DNA from: Tamlana sp. 2_MG-2023
GTDB taxonomy: Bacteria > Bacteroidota > Bacteroidia > Flavobacteriales > Flavobacteriaceae
Direction of reading: 5' to 3'
Length of the DNA: 64,000 nt
Assembly (NCBI RefSeq): GCF_030548465.1
Contig: NZ_JAUOSF010000005.1
Location: forward strand, 62,001-126,000
The position numbers and the translations under genes were made by a program. The first letter of the stretch is position 1, and every line of letters starts with the position of its first letter. Shown piece after piece: positions 52,396-61,196 of this stretch. A model generated the notes under the pieces. It was given only the letters and a program-made list of their open reading frames with translations. It ran no database searches and was not told the origin of the DNA.

Positions 52396-54012
52396 ATGCT
52401 ACCAATTACAAATCCAACTACTACAAAATCTTGGAAGAAACTTGAAGAACATTTTGAAGCCGTAAAAGATGTTCATATGAAAGATTTATTTGCAGCCGAT
52501 GCAGAGCGAGCAAATAAATTTACCATAAAATGGGAAGATTTTTATGTGGATTTTTCTAAAAATAGAATTACAGAAGATACTTTAAAATACTTACTAGAAT
52601 TAGCGGAAGATGTTAAATTAAAGGACGCGATTAAAAGTCAGTTTTCAGGAGATATTATAAATCAAACTGAAGGACGAGCAGTTTTACACACGGCACTTAG
52701 AGCCCCGAAAAATGCAGACTTTAAAGTTGATGGCGAAGATGTCATGAACGAAATTTATGCGGTTAAAGAAAAAATAGAAGGCTTTACTAATGAAGTAGTA
52801 AGCGGTTCACTTAAAGGTTACACAGGAAAAGCATTTACCGATGTTGTAAATATTGGTATTGGTGGTTCGGATTTAGGACCTGCTATGGTTGTAGACGCTT
52901 TACAGTATTATAAAAATCATTTAACAACACACTTTGTAAGCAATATAGATGGCGATCATGTCAATGAAGTGATTAAAAAATTAGATCCAGAAACAACCTT
53001 GTTTGTTATTGTTTCTAAAACATTTACGACGCAAGAAACGCTTTCAAACGCCAATACCATAAAAGAGTGGTTTTTAAAATCGGCTAGTGAAGACGCTATC
53101 GCAAAACATTTTGTAGCGGTTTCTACAAATATTGAAAAGGTTCAAGGTTTTGGTATTGATGCTAATAATATTTTCCCGATGTGGGACTGGGTTGGTGGTC
53201 GTTTTTCTCTTTGGAGTGCCGTTGGCTTAACGATTAGTTTAGCTGTAGGTTATGAGAATTTTGATAGCTTACTTAAAGGAGCTAACAAAATGGATGATCA
53301 CTTCAAAAATGAAGATTTTGATTCTAATATTCCAGTGGTTTTAGCATTACTAAGTGTTTGGTATAATAATTTTTTTAATGTTGAAAGTGAAGCTGTAATT
53401 CCTTATTCACAGTACCTAAATCAGTTTGCTACTTATTTACAGCAGGGGATTATGGAAAGTAACGGGAAAAGTGTTGATAGAAATGGAAACCCAATTGACT
53501 ATCAAACAGGAACTATTATTTGGGGTGAGCCAGGAACAAATTCGCAACATGCCTTTTTTCAATTAATTCATCAAGGAACAAAATTAATTCCAGCTGATTT
53601 TATTGGATTTGGAAAATCATTACACGGTAATCAAGATCACCAAGACAAGTTAACTTCAAATTTCTTGGCACAGACAGAAGCTTTACTTAATGGTAAAACG
53701 GAAGCTGAGGTTGTGGCAGAAGGAACACCAGAGGCCATTATTCCATTTAAAATATTCAATGGAAACAAGCCAACAAATACCATCTATATCAATAAGCTTT
53801 CACCAGAAAGTTTAGGGAAATTGATAGCCATGTATGAGCACAAAATATTTGTTCAAGGTATTATTTGGAATATTTTTAGCTATGATCAGTTTGGAGTAGA
53901 GCTAGGAAAGCAATTGGCAAGTAAAATTTTACAAGAATTTAATACAAGCGCTACTAATGAACACGACTCTTCAACTCAGAATTTATTAGATTTTTACAAA
54001 AAATTACGTTAA
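52396..54012 (+). CDS. pgi: Glucose-6-phosphate isomerase
   Basis: Interconverts glucose 6-phosphate and fructose 6-phosphate. It has 538 residues. The phosphate-binding block [15 protein letters not shown] lies near 150, SKTFTTQET is present, the signature [11 protein letters not shown] follows and a catalytic Glu occurs in GIMESNGKS. The His-bearing [15 protein letters not shown] completes the active site. It is last in the DUF3108-kynA-M23 run and is followed by a terminator. It links the fructose 6-phosphate pool fed by the pyrophosphate-type kinase of the alginate locus to hexose supply. Confidence 0.96.
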   Translation: MLPITNPTTTKSWKKLEEHFEAVKDVHMKDLFAADAERANKFTIKWEDFYVDFSKNRITEDTLKYLLELAEDVKLKDAIKSQFSGDIINQTEGRAVLHTALRAPKNADFKVDGEDVMNEIYAVKEKIEGFTNEVVSGSLKGYTGKAFTDVVNIGIGGSDLGPAMVVDALQYYKNHLTTHFVSNIDGDHVNEVIKKLDPETTLFVIVSKTFTTQETLSNANTIKEWFLKSASEDAIAKHFVAVSTNIEKVQGFGIDANNIFPMWDWVGGRFSLWSAVGLTISLAVGYENFDSLLKGANKMDDHFKNEDFDSNIPVVLALLSVWYNNFFNVESEAVIPYSQYLNQFATYLQQGIMESNGKSVDRNGNPIDYQTGTIIWGEPGTNSQHAFFQLIHQGTKLIPADFIGFGKSLHGNQDHQDKLTSNFLAQTEALLNGKTEAEVVAEGTPEAIIPFKIFNGNKPTNTIYINKLSPESLGKLIAMYEHKIFVQGIIWNIFSYDQFGVELGKQLASKILQEFNTSATNEHDSSTQNLLDFYKKLR

Positions 54013-54030
54013 AAAAATAGCATACAATTA

Positions 54031-54073
54031 AAAATAAGGCATCATTTTTAAAAAAATGGTGCTTTATTTTTTT
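54031..54073 (+). terminator. Intrinsic terminator after pgi
   Basis: A-rich stem AATAAGGCATCATTTTT pairing with AAAAATGGTGCTTTATT (two G-T pairs) followed by a T-run. Confidence 0.75.
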
Positions 54074-54128
54074 GTATAACTGACTGATCGTGTTAACATT
54101 GTGTTAATGTAGTTATGAATTTTATATG

Positions 54129-54136
54129 TATTTTTG
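54129..54136 (+). promoter_or_regulatory. Candidate -7 element TATTTTTG upstream of a TonB receptor
   Basis: An exact TAnnTTTG match 27 bp before the ATG. The -33 region has GTTAAC and TTG but at non-standard distance. Confidence 0.35.
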
Positions 54137-54163
54137 CGTCGACTAATTCATAATAATTAATTC

Positions 54164-56692
54164 ATGAAAAAATTTACACAAATTTTATTCGCGATGGTAG
54201 TTCTGTTATGTTCTGCTGTGGCCTCCTCTCAAAGTACTATTACAGGAACTATTATTGACGGTGAAATGAATTCACCGCTCCCTGGAGCTAATATTGTTCA
54301 ACAAGGGACAACAAATGGGACTACTACAACTTTTGAAGGTGATTTTACTTTACAAACCAATGTATCATCTGGGAAATTCGTAGTTTCTTATGTTGGGTAT
54401 AGTACCATTACTTTAGATTTTAATGGTGATCAAGATTTTGGACAAATTAAACTAATGCCAGATAATACCTTAGATGAAATTGTTATCGTTGGTAGTGGTG
54501 TTATCGATTTGGCTGAAGATAGAAAAACACCAGTGGCTGTATCTACAATTAGATCACAAGAAATTCAAGAAAAAGCTGGAAACTGGGATTTGCCAGAGGT
54601 GTTAAAATCAACACCATCAATTCAAAATGTAAAAGGCGGTGCCTTTGGTGATGGTACTATGTTTGTTCGTGGTTTCGACCAAACCAATACGGCATTTTTA
54701 TTAAACGGGCAACCAATTAATGGTATGGAAGACGGTAAAATGTACTGGTCTAACTGGTCTGGAGTTATGGATGTTGCTAATGCGATTCAAGTACAACGTG
54801 GTTTAGGGGCTTCAAAGTTAGCTATTTCTTCTGTTGGAGGAACTGTTAATATTGTTACTAAAACCATCGATAAAAAGGAAGGTGGATACCTTCAGCAAAT
54901 GCTAGGTAACGATTACTATACTAAAACTACAGCTTATTATTCAACTGGTGTAAGTGAAAAAGGTTGGTCTTTCTCCTCTTTATTAGGCTACTGGCAAGGT
55001 GATGGATATGTTAATGATACAGACGGACAAGGGCAAACGTATTTCTTCTCTGTTGGTTACACACCAAACGATCATCACTCATTAAACTTCTTGTTAACAG
55101 GAGCGCCTCAATGGCATGCTGTAGCTGGTAGTGGTGATATTCAATCGTTCCTTGACAATGGAAGAGAGTACAACTCTTGGAGTTTTGATGGGGTAGATAG
55201 TCCAAATACTTTATCTAGTGGAAAATATCCAGGTGGTCGAAATATCTACCACAAACCTGTGGCTAACTTAAGTTGGGATTGGACGATTAATGATCAATCG
55301 TCTATGTCTACTGTATTATACGGTTCATTAGGTCGCGGTAGTTTTGCGCAATCGATTGGTTCAGTAGATTACGCTAGAGGGTCTAATAACAACCACGATT
55401 GGTATGGTTTAGTTACAAACTACAATAATCAACTTACTGAAAATTTAAACTTTAATGTTGGTGCTGATGTACGTTTATATTCGGGTTATCACTTTAGAGA
55501 TGTTAGAGAATTCATTACTGTAGATTCTGTAACGAACAGCTCAGGATATAGTGGCGGTCAAGATTATCAATTAACTGAAGCTGGAGGAATTAACCCTTGG
55601 AAGGTGTTTTTCAATCCTAATACCGATCACTTGCAACGTTTTGGATATGATTATTCTGAACAAATTAATTATGGTGGCGTTTTCGGACAGTTAGAATATG
55701 CAAAAGATGGTTTCTCAGCATTTTTCCAAGGTGCTTTATCAACACAGTCTCACGTACGTACAGAGTTTTTAAATACTTCAACACCTGGTGAAGGAGAAGA
55801 AGGGGATAAAGTAAATAATCCAGGGTTTAATGTAAAAGGTGGTTTAGCTTATGAACTGAGCCAAGCACACCGTGTATTTTTTAATACTGGGTATTATTCG
55901 CGTCAACCTTTTCATGATACGTTATATCAAAATGATAGAGCTGGAAATGAATTGTTACAGCCAGAAGCTGAAAACGAAGAGATCACAGGTTTTGAGCTAG
56001 GTTATCAATTTATGGCTGGTAGAGCATTTTCAGCGAATTTAAACGGATACCACACCACTTGGGACAATGTTACAAAATACAGAAACAATGGAGAAAATGG
56101 AGATGATTACATTAGTTACCAAACTATGGGCGTTAAGCAAGTGCACTACGGTGTAGAGCTTGAAGTGATGACACGTCCTTTAGATAACTTAAGACTTAAC
56201 GGTTTCCTTTCTTTAGGTGAATGGCAGTTTAAAGACAACGCTAACCAAAGAACTTTTGATAACGACGGAAACCAGATTGGTGCCGATGAAGAAATTGTTA
56301 TCGACGGATATAGTGTTGGCGGTGCTGCTCAAGTAACAGGTGGAATTAACGGTAGTTATGATATTTGTTCAAACTTTAGTGTTGATGCTGCTTGGAACTG
56401 GTATAACGATATGTTCTCTATTGGAGCATTAGATCAAGCGCCACTTTCAATGCCTTCATATGATACTATGGATGCTGGTTTATCTTACAAAGTAATGGTT
56501 GGTTCTAATGAATCATTGCAATTCAGATTTAACTTAAACAATGTTTTTGATGAGGTTTACTTAGAGTCTGTTTCTGGAAATACTGCAGCTTCTGCTAATC
56601 CAGATGAAAACTATAAAGGTATTAATACAAGTAATAATGGTCGTTTTGGTTACGGCAGAACTTGGAATTTTAGTGTACGTTTTAATTTCTAA
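54164..56692 (+). CDS. TonB-dependent outer-membrane receptor
   Basis: Receptor of 842 residues with signal peptide MKKFTQILFAMVVLLCSAVASSQ, a carboxypeptidase-regulatory-like domain (TITGTIIDGEMNSPLPGANI), a plug (about 115-240, with FVRGFDQTNTAFLLNGQPIN and YWSNWSGVMDVANAIQVQRG) and a barrel ending in GYGRTWNFSVRFNF. It is monocistronic: terminators lie on both sides and no SusD or lipoprotein partner is present. The plug motif WSNW-x-G is shared with the receptor at 58382-61183, so they belong to one subfamily. The ligand is unknown. Confidence 0.93.
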   Translation: MKKFTQILFAMVVLLCSAVASSQSTITGTIIDGEMNSPLPGANIVQQGTTNGTTTTFEGDFTLQTNVSSGKFVVSYVGYSTITLDFNGDQDFGQIKLMPDNTLDEIVIVGSGVIDLAEDRKTPVAVSTIRSQEIQEKAGNWDLPEVLKSTPSIQNVKGGAFGDGTMFVRGFDQTNTAFLLNGQPINGMEDGKMYWSNWSGVMDVANAIQVQRGLGASKLAISSVGGTVNIVTKTIDKKEGGYLQQMLGNDYYTKTTAYYSTGVSEKGWSFSSLLGYWQGDGYVNDTDGQGQTYFFSVGYTPNDHHSLNFLLTGAPQWHAVAGSGDIQSFLDNGREYNSWSFDGVDSPNTLSSGKYPGGRNIYHKPVANLSWDWTINDQSSMSTVLYGSLGRGSFAQSIGSVDYARGSNNNHDWYGLVTNYNNQLTENLNFNVGADVRLYSGYHFRDVREFITVDSVTNSSGYSGGQDYQLTEAGGINPWKVFFNPNTDHLQRFGYDYSEQINYGGVFGQLEYAKDGFSAFFQGALSTQSHVRTEFLNTSTPGEGEEGDKVNNPGFNVKGGLAYELSQAHRVFFNTGYYSRQPFHDTLYQNDRAGNELLQPEAENEEITGFELGYQFMAGRAFSANLNGYHTTWDNVTKYRNNGENGDDYISYQTMGVKQVHYGVELEVMTRPLDNLRLNGFLSLGEWQFKDNANQRTFDNDGNQIGADEEIVIDGYSVGGAAQVTGGINGSYDICSNFSVDAAWNWYNDMFSIGALDQAPLSMPSYDTMDAGLSYKVMVGSNESLQFRFNLNNVFDEVYLESVSGNTAASANPDENYKGINTSNNGRFGYGRTWNFSVRFNF

Positions 56693-56713
56693 TAAGAATT
56701 GTTTGATTAACAT

Positions 56714-56746
56714 AAAAAACCATGTAGCAATACATGGTTTTTTTTA
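56714..56746 (+). terminator. Intrinsic terminator after the TonB receptor
   Basis: Stem AAAAAACCATGTA/TACATGGTTTTTT with loop GCAA, followed by Ts. Confidence 0.88.
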
Positions 56747-56794
56747 TGTTTATAATTATTACATTTGTTATTCAATATTAAAACAAAACCAATC

Positions 56795-57232
56795 ATGTAC
56801 GACATTATATTATCACTTCATTCTTATTGGGCCTATTTGGTATTAGCCATTTTAGCTATTACTGCTATTACTGCCATTATTAAAACTGTTGGCGACAAGG
56901 AATATGAAAACAACGATTTCCGAAGAGGATTATTCACCTTAATCGTGTCTCATATTCAATTGTTAATTGGTTTAGTATTGTATTTTGTGTCACCACGCTT
57001 TGCATTGTGGGGTGAATTAGGAGGTAAAGTGATGAGTAACTCGCTGGCGAGACTCTATTTAGTTGAGCATCCTTTTGTAAATATTATTGCGGTTGCCTTA
57101 ATTACGATTGGGTATTCTAAACACAAAAGAAAACTGACTTCTAAAATGAAATTAAAAACTATTGCGATATTCTATACCATCGCATTAGTGTTGTTCTTAT
57201 CACGTATACCTTGGAGTACTTGGATGAGCTAA
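56795..57232 (+). CDS. Small integral membrane protein, conserved in Bacteroidota, function unknown
   Basis: Start at ATG 56795 (MYDIILSLHSYWAYLVL); the frame extends upstream to 56765 without support. The 145-residue protein has four hydrophobic helices and motifs SLHSYWAY near the N-terminus, RRGLFTLIVSHIQLLIGLVLYF, VEHPFVNIIAVALITIGYSKHKR and FYTIALVLFLSRIPWSTW. The histidines inside or next to helices (H in LHSYW, SHIQ, EHP) recall haem-binding cytochrome b-like membrane proteins, an impression only. It ends 2 bp before a convergent gene. Confidence 0.75.
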   Translation: MYDIILSLHSYWAYLVLAILAITAITAIIKTVGDKEYENNDFRRGLFTLIVSHIQLLIGLVLYFVSPRFALWGELGGKVMSNSLARLYLVEHPFVNIIAVALITIGYSKHKRKLTSKMKLKTIAIFYTIALVLFLSRIPWSTWMS

Positions 57233-57234
57233 AT

Positions 57235-58278
57235 TCATTGAATTTCTTTGATTAAATATACATAAACAGGGAAATGGTCGCTAAAACCATTTGAAAAACC
57301 ACTGTAATTCCAGCTTCTATAGGGGTATCCTTTATAGGTGCCACTTTGCTGAATGATATAGTTTTTGTTATAAATGCCAGCTTTGTAGTATTGAAATGAG
57401 GTGTAATCTTTTTCTAGAAGCGGTTTTGTAAACATAATTTGGTCAAATAAACTCCAAGCATCTCGGTAGGCCGTTGTTCCTAAACCAGATTTATAAATAT
57501 TGATATAAGGATTGTAAATACCCTTAAGGTTGACTTTGTTTTTCTCGCTTTTAGCTTTTAAAACCTTTTTCACACTTGCGTTGTTGGGGTTGTCGTTTAA
57601 ATCGCCCATAATGAAAACTTTAGCATAGGGATCAATAACTTGCAAAGAATCAACAATCCGTTTATTAAGTTTTGCCGCAGCCATACGCTTATGGTTGCTT
57701 TTGGAAGCGCCCCCACGCCTAGAAGGCCAGTGATTTACCAAAACATGAATGTTTTCGTTTTCCAGTTTACCACTTACTAAAAGTTGATCACGTGTATAAA
57801 TTTGTTTATCGTCCTCGTAAATTTTTAGTTCATGTGTAGTCCAGTGACTAGGTGCAAATAAAGTCGTCCGGTATAACAGAGCCACATCAATACCACGCAT
57901 GTCAGGAGAGTCAAAATGAACATATTTAAAGGCGTACTCACGTAATGATGGTTCCATTATTAAATCATCTAAAACGGCCGCGTTTTCAATTTCACAAATA
58001 CCAATTAGTGCTGGAGGTTGTTTGGTGAAATCTTTTCCGATATCAACCAAAACCTTAGCCATGTTTACTAGTTTTTGTTCGTAAGCCTTTTTACGTTGGG
58101 TTTTAATTTCCATCATCGGGCTGTATTCATCAAATTTATTCGGGTCGTTAATGGTGTCGAACAAGTTTTCTAAATTATAGAAGGCTAGGGTATGTATTTT
58201 AAATTGCTTTTCTTGGGCTTGTCCTACGTTAAAATAGGCGAAAACCAAGAGGTAAATGATAAATTTCGAATAAGGCAT
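57235..58278 (-). CDS. Exported endonuclease/exonuclease/phosphatase-family protein
   Basis: Signal peptide MPYSKFIIYLLVFAYFNVGQAQ and a complete EEP (DNase I-like) fold, 347 residues. The motifs are in order: LAFYNLENLFDT (metal-binding Asn/Glu), ICEIEN, HVLVNHWPSRRGG (catalytic His), FIMGDLNDNPNN (Asp/Asn), DQIMF and GFSDHFPVYVYL (final His). All catalytic positions are present, so a metal-dependent phosphodiesterase, probably a nuclease, acts outside the cytoplasm. It is divergent from the TonB receptor operon across 103 bp. Confidence 0.88.
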   Translation of the reverse strand: MPYSKFIIYLLVFAYFNVGQAQEKQFKIHTLAFYNLENLFDTINDPNKFDEYSPMMEIKTQRKKAYEQKLVNMAKVLVDIGKDFTKQPPALIGICEIENAAVLDDLIMEPSLREYAFKYVHFDSPDMRGIDVALLYRTTLFAPSHWTTHELKIYEDDKQIYTRDQLLVSGKLENENIHVLVNHWPSRRGGASKSNHKRMAAAKLNKRIVDSLQVIDPYAKVFIMGDLNDNPNNASVKKVLKAKSEKNKVNLKGIYNPYINIYKSGLGTTAYRDAWSLFDQIMFTKPLLEKDYTSFQYYKAGIYNKNYIIQQSGTYKGYPYRSWNYSGFSNGFSDHFPVYVYLIKEIQ

Positions 58279-58314
58279 CTCTTCATATTAAAATTATAAA
58301 AATAAGATAATTCA

Positions 58315-58382
58315 CCATAAAATGTAAGATTTTATTTTCATAAAATGTAAAAATGTCTAATTTTGACATCAAACATTTTATG
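58315..58382. repeat. Short repeats ATAAAATGT in the nuclease/receptor divergent region
   Basis: CATAAAATGTAA occurs at 58315-58326 and 58339-58350, 24 bp apart, and ACATTTTAT (inverted) ends at 58382, on the receptor start codon. They may be a regulator-binding array or chance in an AT-rich gap. A -7-like TAATTTTG lies at 58358-58365. Confidence 0.4.
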
Positions 58383-61183
58383 TGAACAAACTTTTACTCG
58401 TTTTCTTATTTATTGTCTTTTCAGAAGTGGTTGCTGCTCAAAACACAGCGATTCATGGTAGCGTGAATGATGCAGATAAGCTTCAGCCGTTGGTTGGAGT
58501 TACTGTGCTTTTGAAAGATTCTAGTCTTCAAGCTCAAACAAATCACTTAGGTGAATTTGTGTTTGATGAAAGCCTTCCGCTAGGCGAACAAACACTCATA
58601 CTTTCTAAAATAGGTTACATCAGTAAGCAGTATCCTATTGTTGTCAATGAAGGACAAACGCTAAACATCAGCGATATGACCTTGAGTCATGATCCTGCGC
58701 ATGCCAATGATTTGTTTACCATAACACTAAGCGATGACGAACTGAATGACGATTCTAGTGCGTCTGATAATATTTCAGGGCTTCTAGCATCGTCACTAGA
58801 TGTTTTTCAGCGTACCGCTGCTTTTGAGTTTAGTCCGTCGTTTTTTAGATTACGTGGCCTCGATTCTAACAATAGTAACGTTCTCATTAATGGTATTGAA
58901 ATGAATAAACTCTATAATGGCAGACCACAGTGGAGTAATTGGGGTGGTATTAATGATGTCCTTCGGAATCAAGAACTGGCCTTAGGGCTCGCGCCTTCAA
59001 ACTATAACTTTGGTGGCGTTTTAGGGTCAACGCATATTAATGTACGAGCTTCAGAAGCAAGATCAGGTACACGATTAACCTATTCGTCGTCCAATAGAAG
59101 TTATTCAAACCGTTTGATGATTAAGCATGCTTCAGGGCTATTGAAACACAACTGGGCTTACACATTTTCATTTGGTAGGCGCTGGGGAAACGAAGGTTAT
59201 CAAGACGCTACCATGTATAGCTCTAATTCTTTTTTCACTGCCGTGGAAAAGAAATTCGGTACGAAACAGAGTTTAAATTTAACAGCTATTTATACGCCCA
59301 ATAAACGCGGAAAATCTTCTCCAAACACCCAAGAGGTTTACGATTTAAAAGACATTAAATACAACGAATATTGGGGATGGCAAGATGGTGAAAAGCGTAA
59401 TTCGAGAATTAAGGAAGTCAACGAACCCATCATCATGCTAAATCATTACTGGGATTTGAATGCTAGAACATCACTAAACACAAATCTTAGCTATCAATTT
59501 GGAAAGATGGGGAACAGCCGTTTAGATTATAATGGTACCGATTTGGTTGATGGCATGCCTCAAGGCGGTGGGGCGAATCCGAGTCCGGCGTACTACCAAA
59601 AACTACCTAGTTATTTTGAAAGAAATTTTCCTGATAATTTAGACTACGCCTACCGAGCCTTAAAGGCGTTTCAGGATAACGGACAAATAGATTGGAAGTC
59701 TATGTATGAGGCGAATATAAATAACGCTGAACAAGATGGTAATGCGATTTATGCTTTGTATGAAGACCGTGTGGATGACAAGCAATTTACAGTAAACTCC
59801 ATTTTAAAAGCAGCAGTTAATGAAAATGTACTTTTGAATGCTTCGGTGAATTATACATCTTTAAAATCTGAAAACTTCGCCAATGTTTTAGACCTTTTAG
59901 GAGGTCTTAATTATTTAGATGTTGATGCTTATGCCTCTACGAGTGATGAGGCTCAAAACGATTTGTTACATCCTAATCGCCTTGTTTCCGAAGGTGATAC
60001 TTTTAAATACCATTATCTTATACATGCCAATGTGTTTCATGTTTTTGGACAAGCTCAGTTTACTTATAATCATGTTGATTTTTTCTTTTCTGGAGGCGTT
60101 AGTCAAACCAACTACCAACGTGAGGGACTTTATAAAAACGGTGGCTTTCCAGATAATTCGTTAGGAAAGGGAGAACAACTCGGTTTTACAGGTTTTAGCG
60201 CTAAATCGGGGTTAACCTATAAGTTTTCAGGGAAACATGTTTTTAATCTGAACGGTGGTTTCATCAAACGCGCACCAAGCATTCTAAACACCTTTTCAAA
60301 TGCCAGAGAAAACCATAATGTGGTTCCAGATATTTCCGAAGAAAACATCATGTCTGCTGATGCCAGTTATATTTTTCGTTCATCTGTAATCAAAGCTAAG
60401 TTAACAGGTTATGTCACCAAAATAACCAATGCTAACGAAATTGCTTTCTATTTCGCCGATGGTGTTGGTGGGGATAATGCTGTTTTTGTTCAGGAGATTT
60501 TACGGGGTGTTGATAAAAACCATTTTGGTACAGAATTGGGTGTTGAAGCTCAAGTGACCCCAACCATAAAATTAAAAGGTGTGGCTTCAGTGGGGCAGTT
60601 TACCTATGCTAACAATCCGAATTTACTACTCACCACCGAACCCGATGCTGAAGCTGAAGCCGCAGGTTTTATCAACGGCGCTAAAGATTTTGGTGAGACC
60701 AAGCTTGAAAACTATAAACTTTCAACCGGGCCGCAAAGTGCCTACTCCGTAGGTTTTGAATATCGCGATCCTGATTATTGGTGGTTTGGCGCCACGGCAA
60801 ATTTCTTTTCAAACACTTTTTTAGATGTGAGCCCCTTAACACGATCGTCAAATTTTAGTACCGATTATGATGGGAATGTTTTTAATGATTATGATGAATC
60901 CGTAGCGAAAACTCTGCTAGAACAAGAACGTTTTGATGATTATATGGTCGTGAATCTTGTTGGCGGAAAATCATGGAAACTTGGAAAATATTACATCGGA
61001 CTTTTTGTAAGCATTAATAATTTACTAGATACAGTTTACAAGACAGGCGGTTTTGAACAAGGAAGAAATGCGAATTACAGAGAACTAAGAGACGATAAAG
61101 CTTTAGAAACGCCAGTTTTTGGGGCTAAATATTGGTACGGTCGTGGGGCAACTTATTTTTTAAACTTGAATGCTAGCTTTTAA
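58382..61183 (+). CDS. TonB-dependent outer-membrane receptor linked to nuclease and DUF5689 lipoprotein
   Basis: Begins at GTG 58382 (MNKLLLVFLFIVFSEVVAAQ, a signal peptide); the overlapping ATG runs into a stop. The 933-residue protein has a carboxypeptidase-regulatory-like domain (AIHGSVNDADKLQPLVGVTV), a plug with FFRLRGLDSNNSNVLINGIE and QWSNWGGINDV, and a barrel ending YFLNLNASF. It lies 13 bp before the DUF5689 lipoprotein gene and divergent from the exported nuclease gene. The arrangement suggests uptake of nucleic-acid-derived or phosphodiester compounds, which is inference. Confidence 0.92.
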   Translation: MNKLLLVFLFIVFSEVVAAQNTAIHGSVNDADKLQPLVGVTVLLKDSSLQAQTNHLGEFVFDESLPLGEQTLILSKIGYISKQYPIVVNEGQTLNISDMTLSHDPAHANDLFTITLSDDELNDDSSASDNISGLLASSLDVFQRTAAFEFSPSFFRLRGLDSNNSNVLINGIEMNKLYNGRPQWSNWGGINDVLRNQELALGLAPSNYNFGGVLGSTHINVRASEARSGTRLTYSSSNRSYSNRLMIKHASGLLKHNWAYTFSFGRRWGNEGYQDATMYSSNSFFTAVEKKFGTKQSLNLTAIYTPNKRGKSSPNTQEVYDLKDIKYNEYWGWQDGEKRNSRIKEVNEPIIMLNHYWDLNARTSLNTNLSYQFGKMGNSRLDYNGTDLVDGMPQGGGANPSPAYYQKLPSYFERNFPDNLDYAYRALKAFQDNGQIDWKSMYEANINNAEQDGNAIYALYEDRVDDKQFTVNSILKAAVNENVLLNASVNYTSLKSENFANVLDLLGGLNYLDVDAYASTSDEAQNDLLHPNRLVSEGDTFKYHYLIHANVFHVFGQAQFTYNHVDFFFSGGVSQTNYQREGLYKNGGFPDNSLGKGEQLGFTGFSAKSGLTYKFSGKHVFNLNGGFIKRAPSILNTFSNARENHNVVPDISEENIMSADASYIFRSSVIKAKLTGYVTKITNANEIAFYFADGVGGDNAVFVQEILRGVDKNHFGTELGVEAQVTPTIKLKGVASVGQFTYANNPNLLLTTEPDAEAEAAGFINGAKDFGETKLENYKLSTGPQSAYSVGFEYRDPDYWWFGATANFFSNTFLDVSPLTRSSNFSTDYDGNVFNDYDESVAKTLLEQERFDDYMVVNLVGGKSWKLGKYYIGLFVSINNLLDTVYKTGGFEQGRNANYRELRDDKALETPVFGAKYWYGRGATYFLNLNASF

Positions 61184-61196
61184 AATTAGAACAGTT

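Noticed and set aside
58315-58382. CRISPR-like direct repeats
   Set aside because: Only two direct copies of 12 bp; too short and too few, with no spacers or cas genes.
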